64,000 nt of DNA from Favolaschia claudopus (Eukaryota > Basidiomycota > Agaricomycetes > Agaricales > Mycenaceae): the NCBI GenBank assembly GCA_037176885.1, contig JAWWNJ010000154.1, positions 186,001 through 250,000 of the forward strand, read 5' to 3'. Below the pieces are notes generated by a model. That model saw nothing but the letters and a program-made list of their open reading frames with translations, had not been told where the DNA came from and did not search any database. Both the position numbers and the translations under genes were made by a program. This document shows positions 1 through 11,883 of this stretch, piece after piece; position 1 is the first letter of the stretch; the number at the start of each line of letters is the position of its first letter.

Positions 1-95
1 TTGTGATGGCTAGGTAGAATTCAATCGGCTGGAAATTTCTCGCGACCGCTTTCATCTTCTTTCCTTTTGCTCTCCCGTTTGCTGTGATAAATGCT

Positions 96-3000
96 ATGGA
101 GTCCGTAGTCCCTCAAGAAATCACTACTGAGCTCACCCAGATCCTGTCCAATCTTCTGCTCGGCGACAATGACATTCGGACAAAGTGCGTGTGTACAGGC
201 CTTTCCTGCCGCCAATTCATCGAATTTTGGCAATCAGCGCCGAAACCGCTGTCAATGAGCGTCTGGCGCACACGCCTGAACTGTATCTGCTCGCTCTAGC
301 TCAGTTTGCTATATCAGCAGACACTGAGGTGGTGCGTGTCTCTTCAGAAAAGCTATTTCCTTGTATGTGCAGCGACAATGCAAATTGCAATGGCGTTAGC
401 TCGTACAGTCGTTTGTAGGACAGCCCATGGAGCAGAGGCGCTTCTCTGTGCAATGTGCCTGGGGTCTTCTGTGTCCACCCAAAATCTTGTCAATTTTTTT
501 TGCTGCCCTGCTAAGATATCTTGGGATTGGTGAAGATCTTGAACGGATACCGAATTTCAACCTTGCTTATTCCTCAGCCACTCTGTGTCGAACCATCGCT
601 CATAATGATGATCTTAGATGCGGTCGTTCTCTCTCGTTCTTCTCCGGCGGCTTCTGTTTCGACCGGCGCCAACCCCCGCCCCAAGTCAGCCTCAGCCTGC
701 TTCCTCGCCGTCTGGCGTGCATCTACAACAGCAGCAAGCTCTATATCAATCGCAGAATCATCCCCGGCTCACTCTCTATGACCACCTATCTTCTCAGACA
801 CTAACCACCCTCGAGCGCCTCCTTCTGCATTCGTTGCAGCATGAATCGTCCAACCTTGTACGTCGCAAGACAGTCGATACAGTATGCGATCTGGCAGGAG
901 AAGGGATGCGCCGAGGACGGCCATGGCATGCCCTTCAAGCTCTAGCGTTCAACATGACCCAAGCTGGGCAGCCTGGTGCCAGTGGCACGCTATCGACACA
1001 AACCGTCGCCGCCGAAAATTTGCGAGAAAGCGCCTACAGAGTATTTGCCGGATGTCCAAATCTGGTCATGGATCTGCAGACGGACGCCGTTCTTGGAGTC
1101 TTCCAGCGGGGTTTACAAGACACACAAAGCATTGATGTACGTGCCTTTTTTGAGCGGGAGAATTGAAACGCTGAAAAGGTGCATAGGTCAAGCAGGCAGC
1201 CCTTCTTGCTTCAGTTGCGTACCTCAACGCTGCGGAGCCCGGCCAACTTTCGCAGTCGCTCTCGTTGATGCACCCTGTCTTAGAGACCCTCCATACACTT
1301 GCTCAGATGCTCCCCACTGCCGGTTCACTGGCCACTGCGCACCCATCCCGAAGCGCTCCTGTGCTTAGCCCATCATCCGACACAGGCCCATCCCCTTACG
1401 CCAACCTTACTAACTTTCTAACGAATCTCACGCCGCTCTGCACTACCCACCCATCGCTGTTCCAGCCCCACCTACAGGCTCTGCTTTCGTTCTTCCCGTC
1501 TCTTATTCTTCCCAGCGCAGATCCTGGACCCACGCCGACCGTTTCTCGCCCGTTTCCCACAGAAGGCGAGGGAAGCACTTCGGACCGCCAGGGTGCATTT
1601 GTGTTTCCGCCGCCCGAGTCTCCGACCGTGTCCAAGTCACCTGCGGTCGCCGCCTCGCATAATGCACCTTCACCCCTCGACGATGACGGTGCTCGTGCCC
1701 AACGCGATTTGGATGCGGACGAGCGTCAGACGCTCCGGCTTGCGGCCCTAGAGTTCATGGTCAGTCTGAGCGAGGCGCGCGCCTCAATGGTCAAGCGGGT
1801 CGACGGGTGGGTGGGGATCATGGTAAGAGCGTGTTTGGAGGGCATGGGTGAATTCGAGGAGGGTGATGGACTGGATGGAGGTTGGGCAGACGAGGATGTG
1901 GGTCATTGTTCGAGTGCCGTTTTCAGTGCTGATAAACAGCATTGCACTTATAGCCTTCGGCAAACTCTGCCGGGGAGGCGGAGTCGGCTCCTGCTATGTA
2001 TGAACAGAGTTTAGATCGGCTGGCGTGCGCTGTCGGGGGACGAGCGGTGTTGCCGCCTGCATTCCAGGTCCGTCAGCCAATTTGACTTGTCGCTAAGATG
2101 AATACCTCACTTACCACTCTTGTAGTACATTCCCTCGATGATGGCGAGTTACGACTGGAGAGTCCGACACGCGGGACTCATGGCAGTTGCTGCCATCGCT
2201 GAAGGGACTGCGAAGGTCCGTTTTTATTCCCGTCCCCCCCGTCTTTATTTCTGTTCGCCGTTGATACGAATATGTATTCCTTCAGGTGATGGAGAATGAA
2301 CTAGGCAAAGTCGTCGAGTCAGTTTTCATAGAACTCTTGATTCCCAAGGCAATGTTCGTATTAATTACTCCATCCAGGCTCGTGACGCCCATGTTTCGCG
2401 ATCTACATCCCCGTGTACGATATGCCGCTTGCCAATGCGTGTAAGTACTTGTCATTGCCCGTCCTTTTTCTCTGTCTCCGGCCTTCTTATCGTTCGCCTT
2501 GATATCCAGTGGCCAATTATGTACCGATCTCGAAGTATGTATACCACAGTGTTTTCGGCTCTTCTTGTTCTTGTTGCTGATCGGCGTAATTACTTGTACT
2601 GTAGGAAATAATCCAAGAGAGATACCACCAACAGCTATTTGCTGTCTTGATACCCACTTTGGAGGACCAGGAACCGCGGTACAGTTTTTGTCTTCGACTT
2701 GACGCCATGCCTTATTCAGGTTCAGAGTCCACTCTCATGCGGCTGCGGCTTTGATCAATTTCTGCGAGGGCGTAGAAAGAAATGTCCTCTTGCCATACCT
2801 CGATCCTATCGTGGAACGCCTCCTCAAACTTTTGGATCCCACGGGCGATCCAGAGCACGTTCGGAGATATGTTCAGGAGCAGGCGATCACTACCCTGGCT
2901 ATGGTTGCCGATGCTAGTGAAACTACTTTTGGCAAGGTGCGACTTTCTTTCTTTGTCTTGACTTGCCTTTCCCGTCATAAGATTATTTTGGCCGACCTAA

Positions 3001-4283
3001 TGCGCTTGCTGCTAGTACTACCCCTCTATCATGCCTCTTCTTATGAACGTCCTGCGCAACGCGGAGGCGCCTGATTATCGAAGGTTGAGAGCGAAAGCTA
3101 TGGAATGCGCCGGTCTAATAGGTCGGTATTTTGGCTCCTTCCTTGTTCTGGGCAAGCGTCTAACGGGCTGTAACTAGCAATTGCCGTTGGACCGGAGATG
3201 TTCCTCCCCGACGCCCATACGCTAGTCGACTTGTTGATGCGGATACAAAGTGGGCTGATCATCTCTCCGTCACAAATATACTTCACTTCATTGACCCTCG
3301 ATCGCAGAAAGTCCTAATGATCCCAATGACACCCAGCTCGGCCACTACCTTATCGCCACCTGGGCGAAGGTGTGCCAGGCAATGGGTCCTGAGTTTGAGC
3401 CGTATCTTCCGGTTGTGATGCCAACTCTGCTCGCCACCGCCAGCGCAAAAGCTGACATCTCTGTATACGGTAAGTCACCTCCGATATGGCATGGTTTATA
3501 CCTTGATACATACTTTCTTTCTTCGCAGATGAAGAAGAAGACAAGGTTGAAGAAAGAGACGGCTGGGAAACTGTGAACATGGACGGCCAGACACTTGGGA
3601 TCAGAACCTCGGCCATTGAGGAGAAGTGTCAGGCGTTTGAGACTCTGGTCATCTATTGCTCGACCCTTGGGCCTCGATTTGCGCCGTGGCTCGCGCAGAC
3701 ATTCGAGGTGACGCTTCCTTCGCTACGATTCTACTTCCACGACGGGGTGCGGGAGGCTTGCGCCATGTAAATCAAAACTAAATTCCTAACATTTCCTGAC
3801 CCCAAGCTGACTTTGCCCGACAGGCTCGTCCCCATGCTCCTCGCCAGCGGCAAGAACAGCGGTACCCTCACAAACAACATGGTCACCACCACCTTCCTGC
3901 AACTAATCAACGGCATCAGCACCGAACACGACGCCTCCTTCCTCAGCTCGTTATACAAATGCTTCAACGAGTCCCTTCGCGTCATCGGCGGCCCCAGCTC
4001 CCTGTCCCCCGAATTCCAAAACGGCATCATGGAGGCGACGAAGCGGCAGCTGCAGACGCTTGCGGATAAGCGGCGCGCGCGGAAGGCAAGGCCCACGGCG
4101 GAGTTGGAGGAGGATAGAGAGGATATGGCGCTGTTGGAGGAGATTGAGGATTTCGCGTTGGAGGATATGGCGAAGATGTTGGGGGTGTTTGATGCGAACC
4201 ATGGGTTGTTGGTCGCTGTGTCGAGCGTTAGGGAGCTTGGGTTTAATCAGTATGATAGTGAGGAGGGGGAGGAGGAGGGGTAG
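96..4283 (+). CDS. PSE1: Karyopherin beta, importin-5/Pse1 (Kap121) type
   Basis: HEAT-repeat nuclear import receptor expected to bind NLS cargo and RanGTP. The spliced model has 16 exons and about 1018 residues. Segments line up with yeast Pse1/human IPO5 in order: N-terminal DNDIRT, VLLRRLL, DWRVRHAGLMAVAAIAEG, the HPRVRYAACQCVGQ repeat, YVQEQAITTLAMVAD, MECAGLI and LPSLRFYFHDGVREA. Start: ATG at 96, the only one in frame with exon 1. Intron 2 (332-617) is about 286 nt; the others are about 50-60 nt. Two Pro/Ser-rich insertions (roughly residues 75-100 and 350-430) lengthen the middle. The protein stops after an acidic EEGEEEG tail at a point matching about residue 870 of yeast Pse1, so the last ~200 residues of HEAT repeats seen in yeast and human are absent. 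Family assignment is firm; the exact exon 2/3 junction is less so. Confidence 0.88.
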
Positions 4284-5142
4284 GGTAGTGTATAGTAGAG
4301 TTTATGGCAAGTATAAAAAGTGTAATCTCTGAGGAATGTATTTAGAGTGTTTATTGTGGATGAGTTGTTAATTGGAAAGTCTTGCGATGTATGCGAGCGT
4401 AGCTACTCATTCGAGTGTGTTTTTATTATTTACATTGCCGCACTGAAGGTAATCTCTGGCTTAGCCAGGTGACTGGAGTGGGTTTGGTGTTCTCAACAAG
4501 TTCTCCTGTTCAATGAACTCATAGTTTGAATGCGCAAGGGATATGAGCAAGACCTTTGGGACGAGGAGGAGGGAAATATAATAGAGCAATACTTGTCAAT
4601 GGAAAAGCTTTGATTTCTCGGACGATGAGCTAACGGTGGATTCATTGAGTGTTTGTTCTACAGTTGAAACAAAGTGATAGAGACGGTTACGAAAAAATGT
4701 ATGCCTCTTATACTACTCCAAATTCAGCACGATCCTCGCTGTGGAAGGAGTCCTTATAGAGGCTGCGAAGGTAGAAGTTAACAACGCTATAGATTTGTTT
4801 GATCTGGCCTGCCGATGCAGTGGATGGTCAGCACAAGTAGAAGTCACATTGTGCGTCGTCCCATCCAGAGCTCCTTATTCCATTCCATGCGCGGAGGTGG
4901 GGGTTCTCTGCGATGGGGAAGGCGAAGGCGAGCGGCGGTGAGCCCAGGGATATGGTTCTGAGGAAACGATACGGTAGTCGCGCGTCAGAGGCAGGTAGAT
5001 GTTGTGACAATACCCAGAGACACAACGAATTCAGGTCGATCATCCACTCACTCCGTTCCATTTCAGTCCCCCAATTAAATTAATTATGCTTGAAATCTAT
5101 ACACGGTTAAAGAAAGCGGCTGGCCACCTCACCTACAGCATG
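4284..5142. other. Intergenic: 3' flanks of convergent PSE1 and SPC3
   Basis: The DNA after the PSE1 stop turns AT-rich, as expected of a 3' UTR. No ORF here has recognisable protein features. The open frames on either strand (for example 4828-5061 minus) have no similarity I recognise and no credible start context. Confidence 0.6.
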
Positions 5143-5942
5143 CTATGCGTTGTTAACCATAGGCGGGAAGGGTACACTTGCGTTCGTGGACGCTGCTACG
5201 CCGTATACCAGTGCGCCGACATGGGGCATGACGTTGTAGCGTAGTGTGTAGACCGCGGAGGCGTCTCTGCAGGCACAGTCAAGTTGGTTTAGACGGAGGG
5301 ATGGGAGTTGGAGTTGGAAGAGAAGAGGAGGAGAGAGACGAACCGGAATGTGTTCGTATCCTTGAAATGATACTTTTGCTTCCCGGCGTAGTGGATCTTG
5401 GCGTCGGCTTTCCGACGGACAATGCGGTCCCAGATGACAACGGCGTTTTTCACCTGGGTGCGGGTAAGGGACGTGATTTGATAGAGATGGAAAGATGTAG
5501 ATATAGCGTACCCCGCGAGCGTTTGTGTACTCCGCGTCAACGTATAGGAAGAGTTGTTTTGTGTTCCAGTTGAAGAGGGAGGATAGGTCTGTCGGGTGTA
5601 GAGTAAGATTCGATATGCACTAGCTGAATCCATGATAGAAGTGGCGCCATTGGGACGCGACTGACCAGCATCGAGTTCAAAATCGACGTGTGCGTGCTCG
5701 TACTTGTATTGTCGTCCTCTTCCGTGCGTTCTACAGAACCAATTGTTTACAGATAGCTCATAGAGGCGGTGGAGATATGTAGCTTACATCTTCACCTTCT
5801 TTACAAGCACCGAACCGCCTTCAATCGGGGATTCAAAGAATTGAATCAAGAGGGAGGACATGGCGATGGCGGCGAGCAGACCCATTACGCATGATGAGAG
5901 GAGGGCGGAGGTGTTGTTAATTCGCGAAAAGAGGGTATGCAT
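5143..5942 (-). CDS. SPC3: Signal peptidase complex subunit 3 (SPC22/23)
   Basis: Accessory subunit of the ER signal peptidase complex, needed with Sec11 for signal peptide cleavage. It begins MHTLFSRINN at 5942 and is followed at once by a hydrophobic signal anchor (about residues 12-33), giving the type II topology of SPC3. The lumenal beta-sandwich shows the family signatures: VDFELDADLSSLFNWNTKQL, then YVDAEYTNA, then VVIWDRIVRRKADAKIH, then YHFKDTN, ending in YNVMPHVGAL. About five exons with short introns; the last exon starts after an AG near 5270 and ends at TAG (5143-5145). It is divergent from the BTB gene, with only about 250 bp between the start codons, so the two promoters probably overlap. 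Confidence 0.88.
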
Positions 5943-6189
5943 GGCAGTCAGAAATCAAGACACGTCGCAGCTCAAGTGAATTGTGGCGTCTCGTATTTGG
6001 CTGCAGCGTGCCACTGCGATCCTCGTGTTCGCCGCCGTCGAGCTCATCGTCTCCAGCGTCCCCGGCGGAATAGATACATAGTCTTGTATTCGTACAGTAC
6101 TCATCGAATATATATTGTGAATTGTCTACTGGAGAATGCATCAACAATTCGTTGATCAGTGGTAGCGCAGCTTGTCGTTCACCTCTCCC

Positions 6190-7483
6190 ATGTCGTCCTC
6201 GTCGCCCATCACGCAGGTCTCCCAACATGCGCCCCCCGCTCACTCGAACCTGCAGCCCCAGCTCCTCACCCGTCTCTTCCTTGATCTGCGCGGCAGGCGG
6301 TTCGAGGTCGACCGCGAAACCATCATGAACCTCCCAGAATCCGTCCTTCTCTGTCTCTTCCCCAACGGCCTGGTGCTGAGCAGGCAGAGCGTCGCGCTGT
6401 CGGACGGTGGTGACGACGAGGACGAGGAGGTCTATGGTGTCGATGTCCGTCATTTCGTCTAGCCATAATCTTCATTGCACAACTGACTTCCACCAACTAC
6501 TATGTATTCTGCAGTTCGACCCAGACTGTTTCCAATACGTTCTCACTTTCTTCCGTACCGCTTCAGAAGCATTCTACGGCACCGCTACCAGCCCCGGCCT
6601 CCTCGCCTTCCAGCAGCACCTCCTCGACGGTGGCTCACCCTCCGGTTCACCGAACAACAGCGGCGGCCCAGACGCCTTCAACCCGACCCCGGCACAGAAC
6701 CCCCTGCTTTCCAAGCAGGCTATCATCGTCTTGCGTGAGGAGCTCGAGTACTTCACCATTCCGCCAAAAACCAGCGACGCCGTCACCGACGCTAATGGCA
6801 TCGCCAACGAGAGCCTCCTCCAAGTCAAGCGGGACGGCGGGGAGTACCTCATGGAAAAGCGCAACATCTTCACCGCGCTGCAGCGAAATGTGAACAAGGA
6901 AAACAACGTCGCTGAGCAGCATCTCATTGACATGCTTTGCATGAGGTGCGCGCATCTTGATTTTCATACTTATTCAAACTACATTCATTCTAATTCCATT
7001 CTTTCTTCCACCACAGCGGCTTCGACCGCGACGACGAATGGGGCTTCCGCGCCCTCGAGCCCTCCCGCTCCTGCATCTCCTCCATCGCCCTCGTCCTCCT
7101 CAAAACCGGCATCGCCCACAGCCCCGGCAACACCAAGCCCGTCGAGGTCGACTACGCCCAGATGGCCACCGCGCAGAAGCTCTTGCTTTTTTGGCGCAAG
7201 CCCGCGCGCAAGTGCTGGTGGGACGGCATCGAGGTCGAGCTCCCCGAGAAGGACGGCCGGCCCGCGCATTCGTTCAAGTTGTGGGCACGGCGGGTGTGGA
7301 CGCTTGAGCTTAGTTTGGTTGGTTGCCTTCAACTAACTCCTCTTTGGATTATACTGATATGGTTTTTTGAATCCTGTTTCAGGTTTGATCGGCGCTGGCG
7401 TGCTCGCCGTTGTTGTCGTATTGGAAAGGGATATACATGCATACCGTTCATTTGCTCACAATTGTAGACTCCGCATTCATTAA
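6190..7483 (+). CDS. BTB/POZ (KCTD/Whi2-like) protein with C-terminal hydrophobic helix
   Basis: Four exons (6190-6444, 6515-6945, 7017-7321, 7383-7483), 363 residues. The first 130 residues carry a T1/KCTD-type BTB fold: LFLDLRGRRFEVDRETIMNL, LFPNGL, then FDPDCFQYVLTFFR. This matches the yeast stress-response adaptor Whi2 and human KCTD proteins. A second conserved region spans about 220-330 (NVAEQHLIDMLCMSGFDRDDEWGFR, then KLLLFWRKPARKCWWDGIEVELP). The 7322 donor joins the conserved WTLELSLV to a stretch of about 18 hydrophobic residues, predicting a membrane-anchored tail that yeast Whi2 lacks. In yeast, Whi2 works with the phosphatases Psr1/Psr2 in stress response and TORC1 restraint; here that role is inferred. 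Confidence 0.75.
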
Positions 7484-7702
7484 TCAGGATACCCATTCCC
7501 ATTCCGTCTCGTGTGTGGGGCGTCTCGTTCGTCGTTCATCGGAAGCTGCCCGATATGTGTAGGTTGACGACAGAACGAGAACTAAGCGTCCAGTTGACTT
7601 GCTTGAGAAAGAAGTGCACTCAGTCGGCACGCAGGTGATCGGACATGAAGAGAGATAAATTCTAAATATTACAGCCAATGGATTTACAAGGGAGAGAAAG
7701 AG

Positions 7703-10682
7703 CTAGGAACGAGGTTGCTGGTGCTTTTTTCCACCATATATGGTGCGCGGTGCGGCTCTGTCGGAGCCGAATGTTTCTCTCGTTGCGTCGCTCATATAAG
7801 GTGCAACACGCTCTCGAACAGCACGCGCCGGCGGTGCCGGCGCCGACACCGGATGACTTTGGAATGGATCATCATTGTCGGAGGTTATAGTCATCCGCCG
7901 TTCGCGGCGAGTTTCGTCCCCGCCATCGCCATACGAGGCGCTCGCTCGAGGAAGAGGACGCAGAGGCGAGCTGTTGATGGGCACCGTAGAACGGCGAGTT
8001 GCGGTGGACGGATCACTGGCGCTGGGACCACACCGGGGGCGCTTGGGAGTTGGAGAGGGGGGTGGGTCACCAGTGGCATCATCGCTGTCGTCGTGGACTC
8101 GCTTACCCGGGGAAGGAGGGGAGGGGAAACCGTGAAGCGCGAATGGGATGGGGGAAGGAAGGGGAGTAGAGGGCGGCAAACTTTCCATCTTCGTAATGGC
8201 TACGTCGATGTGTTCAAGGAAATTTTTGTAGTCGATTTTGGCCTGAGTCGCTTGATATGGAGGGAATGTGGTGCGCCTTCGAGCACCCACTGATCCGTTG
8301 GCCAATACAATCCTTGGGCGAAAGAATTTCTGGAGGCCCTCTGTGAGTTCACATAAGGGCTGGTTGTACGGGCCGTCGAACCGAGTGAGCTCTTGACTAT
8401 CGTTGGTGAGGATGAAAAAACCCTTTGACTCGGCCAACAAACTGGGCTCTGTAGACAGATTCTCCCATTTGGCAATTCGACCCAGCTTTTCGTCCGGGAG
8501 ACGTCTCCCTGCGGTGTCGTACCCATAAAGAATGTAGTATAGCACGTAGAATATGGACTCGAGGTCGTCCATGTGATCATGATGACCGAGTTGGGGTGAC
8601 CCTAGCAAGACCTTGACCGACTGGAACGCCCTCGTACCCTGTGGAGCGTTAGTGAAGAAAATTCACAAATTTCAAAAGCGCTGACCGTTCTCGCATCGCC
8701 TGTCGTCGAGTTGCCAGAGAGAAGGTCTATCAACCTTCTTGCCATATCCCAATCTATGATGACGCCTGCACCGTGTTCGGGTTTTGCAGACAGTAGAAGA
8801 TTGTTAAAGCTGATGTCGCGATGTAGGATGCCGCGCTCGAGGAAGCTTTCGCGATGACCTGGGAAACATAAACACCAATGACAAAATCCATAAGCATTGT
8901 CGACTCACCCAGGACGATATCGCGAATGGCACGAAGTAATACGAGAGGCGAGTGAGCCTGTTCCAGAGTACTGCCATGGCGGTGAACCACAATCCGCATG
9001 AATGACCGCCCGAGCACAGTTGTGCGAGTGGTTGAATCCGAATGCATGTCCGACTCGTCGTTAAAACCGCGCGCCTCTTTGATCGACTCACGGTCATTTT
9101 CAAAAGCAAACATCTGCCCGACGCCACGGACACCAACAAGCTCCTTCAAAAAATCAGCTTCAATCTCCCTGCCGTCGGCACGCCAATAATCTTTGATAAT
9201 GTACGTGTTGCCACCGTAGCTCGCGCTCCAGCAGACTGTGCCTCGTGAGCGGATGGTGTGGCGGGAAAACATAGGTCTGTTCTCCAAATCGAATAGTATT
9301 TCGGTGGAATTCGCTTTCCACTCCTTCGTGTCCGGGTGGTATGCTACCGGAGCGCTCATCGACAGGAAGCGCTTTTCGTTCGCCCAATAGACCGTTGTGT
9401 CATATCCGATAAGTTCTTCGTCGAAAGAGGCGACGAGGAGGACGAGCTTGACGAAGAACTTGGCCTGCTCGTGGTAGTTGATTTTGTGCGTGTAGTAACA
9501 CCCGGCGCGGTCAAAACGAATGACGCGAAGTTCGCGCTTGGAAAGAAGAGGTGTGTAGACAAACCGCCGATTAGGTTGCTGAATGAAGATCTCGCGCGCA
9601 TAGACCGCAACCTGATCCCTGTCGTTCTGGGATAGCTTTTCCGACAAGCGCAACTTGATTTCCCACACGTTCAATGCGAACGCGTAAGCGATGGTATAGC
9701 TTTTGCCGGTGGCTGCGGGGCCATTCCCGAACGTCGTGATGTCGGGACTAGAGTTCAAAGTCGTCTGACCGGTGGACGCTGTGGCATCCGTCGTGTCTGT
9801 GGAATCATTCTCGTCGGTGTCATCTATCTCGTCGGCCGTCTCATCAGTAGCAGTGGCGTCGGCGGGATTGGGATTGTTGTGAACGAAAGGTTTCTTGTGG
9901 GTGTCGATGGCAGCTCGTGCTCGTTCTTTGTTTTGACCCGCCGGCTGGAACTCAGTCAGGATATCATTCATCACCTCGACGATTGGTTCGTAGAGACGGT
10001 CCTCCTTCCTGGCATTGGACGGAATGCAATTCCATCCTTTGGCGTTACTGTAGTCGTTGTAATCGTTGAGCCAAGACTGGATCCTCGCATCCAAATCAGG
10101 ATATGTGGTATCGATGATGTCTTCCAAATGTGCCTGGAATGCATTACCCTCCTCTTCAACCCACGAGTTGGCCAATTCGCACTGCACAGCCTGTTGTATG
10201 TGCCCAATTTTGGTAAAAGTGTGCTCTGAATCCTGCGACGATGGGCGACCCGGGGTGGCAACACCAGGCAACGGCTGAGAGGAAGCGCGGGGGGTCGAAG
10301 GAGGAGCGCCAAGGCGAAGAGGTGCAGAGACGGATGGTGAATTCTCAACGATGGCGACGTTATCGTGGGTGGACTGGCTGCCGCGATTGCGATCATGCTT
10401 CGGAGTGAATGGGGGCTGAGGTAGCGGGCCCGCAAGAGGATAGGGAAGAGTGTCGCAGTGACTAGCAGATGGGCTCTGAGATGATTGAGACCCTCGCGAA
10501 CGAGGGACGGGCGTGGTTTGTTCGTCATTGGTGCGACTTGGATGAGGGGGCATGTGTCGAAGAGCTGAAGCAGGCACAATGATACTCTTGTAGAGACCTT
10601 CTTGAGTACTGCTATGGTGGGATTGGGATGCGGTTCGGGGTGGGGCTGCAAAAGACAGCGATTGCACGGCGGTGAGGTCCAT
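7703..10682 (-). CDS. FunK1-type fungal protein kinase
   Basis: Three exons (10682-8909, 8858-8686, 8638-7703), 960 residues. The N-terminal 170 residues are Ser/Pro-rich. They are followed by the FunK1 N-lobe region (SWLNDYNDYSN, EVMNDILTEF, and further on YAFALNVWEIKLR) and a kinase C-lobe split across exons. Visible catalytic features are HRDISFNNLLL (about residue 605) and IIDWDMARRL in place of DFG, which is usual for this family. HMDDLESIFYVLYYIL matches the conserved FunK1 segment after the activation loop. The C-terminal ~150 residues are a basic, Ser/Pro-rich extension. FunK1 kinases are expanded in Agaricomycetes, and their substrates are largely unknown. The N-terminal ATP-binding lobe is not obvious by eye. 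Confidence 0.85.
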
Positions 10683-11883
10683 GATGGGTGCAGAGAGAGA
10701 GATAGGTCTTACGGGTGGCAGACTTAAAGTTTGGTCTTGATGTCTGTATTCCGTTTAAGGGAACTCGAGACGCTTTGGTCGAGAACAATGGTGGACGTGA
10801 AGAGAACACGAAAGTTGGGACTAAGTTGGGTGGCAAGAGCTCGTCACATCACATGTTCGTCTAGTGTCACGCGTCACGCAACATAGCAGCCACCACCTGC
10901 TCCAGGGACTGAACGTACTGAACAGTGAAGATTTTAATTGAGGATGCCTATAGATGGGAGAGTTCCTGAATAGGTACTGCTACGCACAGATGATCCACAA
11001 TGTTCTTCAGATCCGTACATTCGAGCTGCACTGCTCAGTGCAGAGACGAGAAACGCGCTGCAGAGTGGCACAGACGGACTAACAAGATATCGAGGACATC
11101 AAGACAAATAGACATGGTGATATGAATAGTGCGTTGAATGAAATTCCAGGCATGTGGGGCGTACGATTGCGGTAGTGGGATGTCGAAAGCCGAGGGTGCT
11201 TTGTGCGCTCAGGTGCTGCCAGTGCCAGACTCCAGTATCGAATTGAACCGTGATACAGCCGAGTGCATATCATGCGTTCAGTTCGAAGCGGAAGAGTCCT
11301 GTAACTAGTCACTAGTTCAGAACGGAATTTCAAGAATTTCCAGTGGATGATTGCATCGGCAGTGCGCGAGCTTTGATACAGGCTGGAGCAGTAGAAGGAG
11401 CCACGAATTCGACTTCAGTATTTTGCTGCGCTCGCAGCGATTTGCCGTCTCGTTTAAATTCGATTTCGGCTGGGAGCTCAAGGCGAAATCAGCGCCGATC
11501 TTGGGAAGTCTGCAAACTGAACCGGCGAAGTCCAGGGTTTCGCGGACCAGAGAACACAGGCTAGACGGTTTTCATGTTGTATGTATAGCGTCTTCGAGTA
11601 GGAGCTTAGGTGCCTTTGAATTCAACAGGTATAAGTAGGAAGTAAAGTTGAATTCTAAACTCCGCTTGATGGCGAGCGAACCCCGGGCAGGTTACCCATA
11701 CATATCCCATTACACTGACAAGGTTTGAGTTTGCCTTACTTTCCTTCTCTGTTGAGTCTGTTATATTGGTTTCACACTCTCGGTGCAAATTTTCATGGGC
11801 AGCGCATACAAATTAAAAACTTGCAAGGAATGATTCGATACATTACTGATAATCACATACGTAGTGCAGCTGTCGACCCGAGC
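10683..11883. other. Intergenic, 1.2 kb, no gene seen
   Basis: Upstream region of the FunK1 gene and downstream flank of the next minus-strand gene. The short ORFs (for example 11343-11564 plus, 11079-11333 minus) have no recognisable motif, signal peptide or family similarity. Confidence 0.55.

Noticed and set aside
5917..6453. Minus-strand 178-codon frame over the BTB gene start
   Set aside because: It is a shadow of BTB exon 1 and the shared promoter; the BTB and SPC3 models explain the region better.
7715..8293. Plus-strand 192-codon frame
   Set aside because: Antisense shadow of the basic C-terminal tail of the FunK1 gene.
9680..9730. Walker A-like GPAATGKS inside the FunK1 protein (a possible NTPase domain)
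   Set aside because: No Walker B or other NTPase motif follows, and the surrounding sequence aligns with the ordinary FunK1 N-lobe region. Most likely coincidence.
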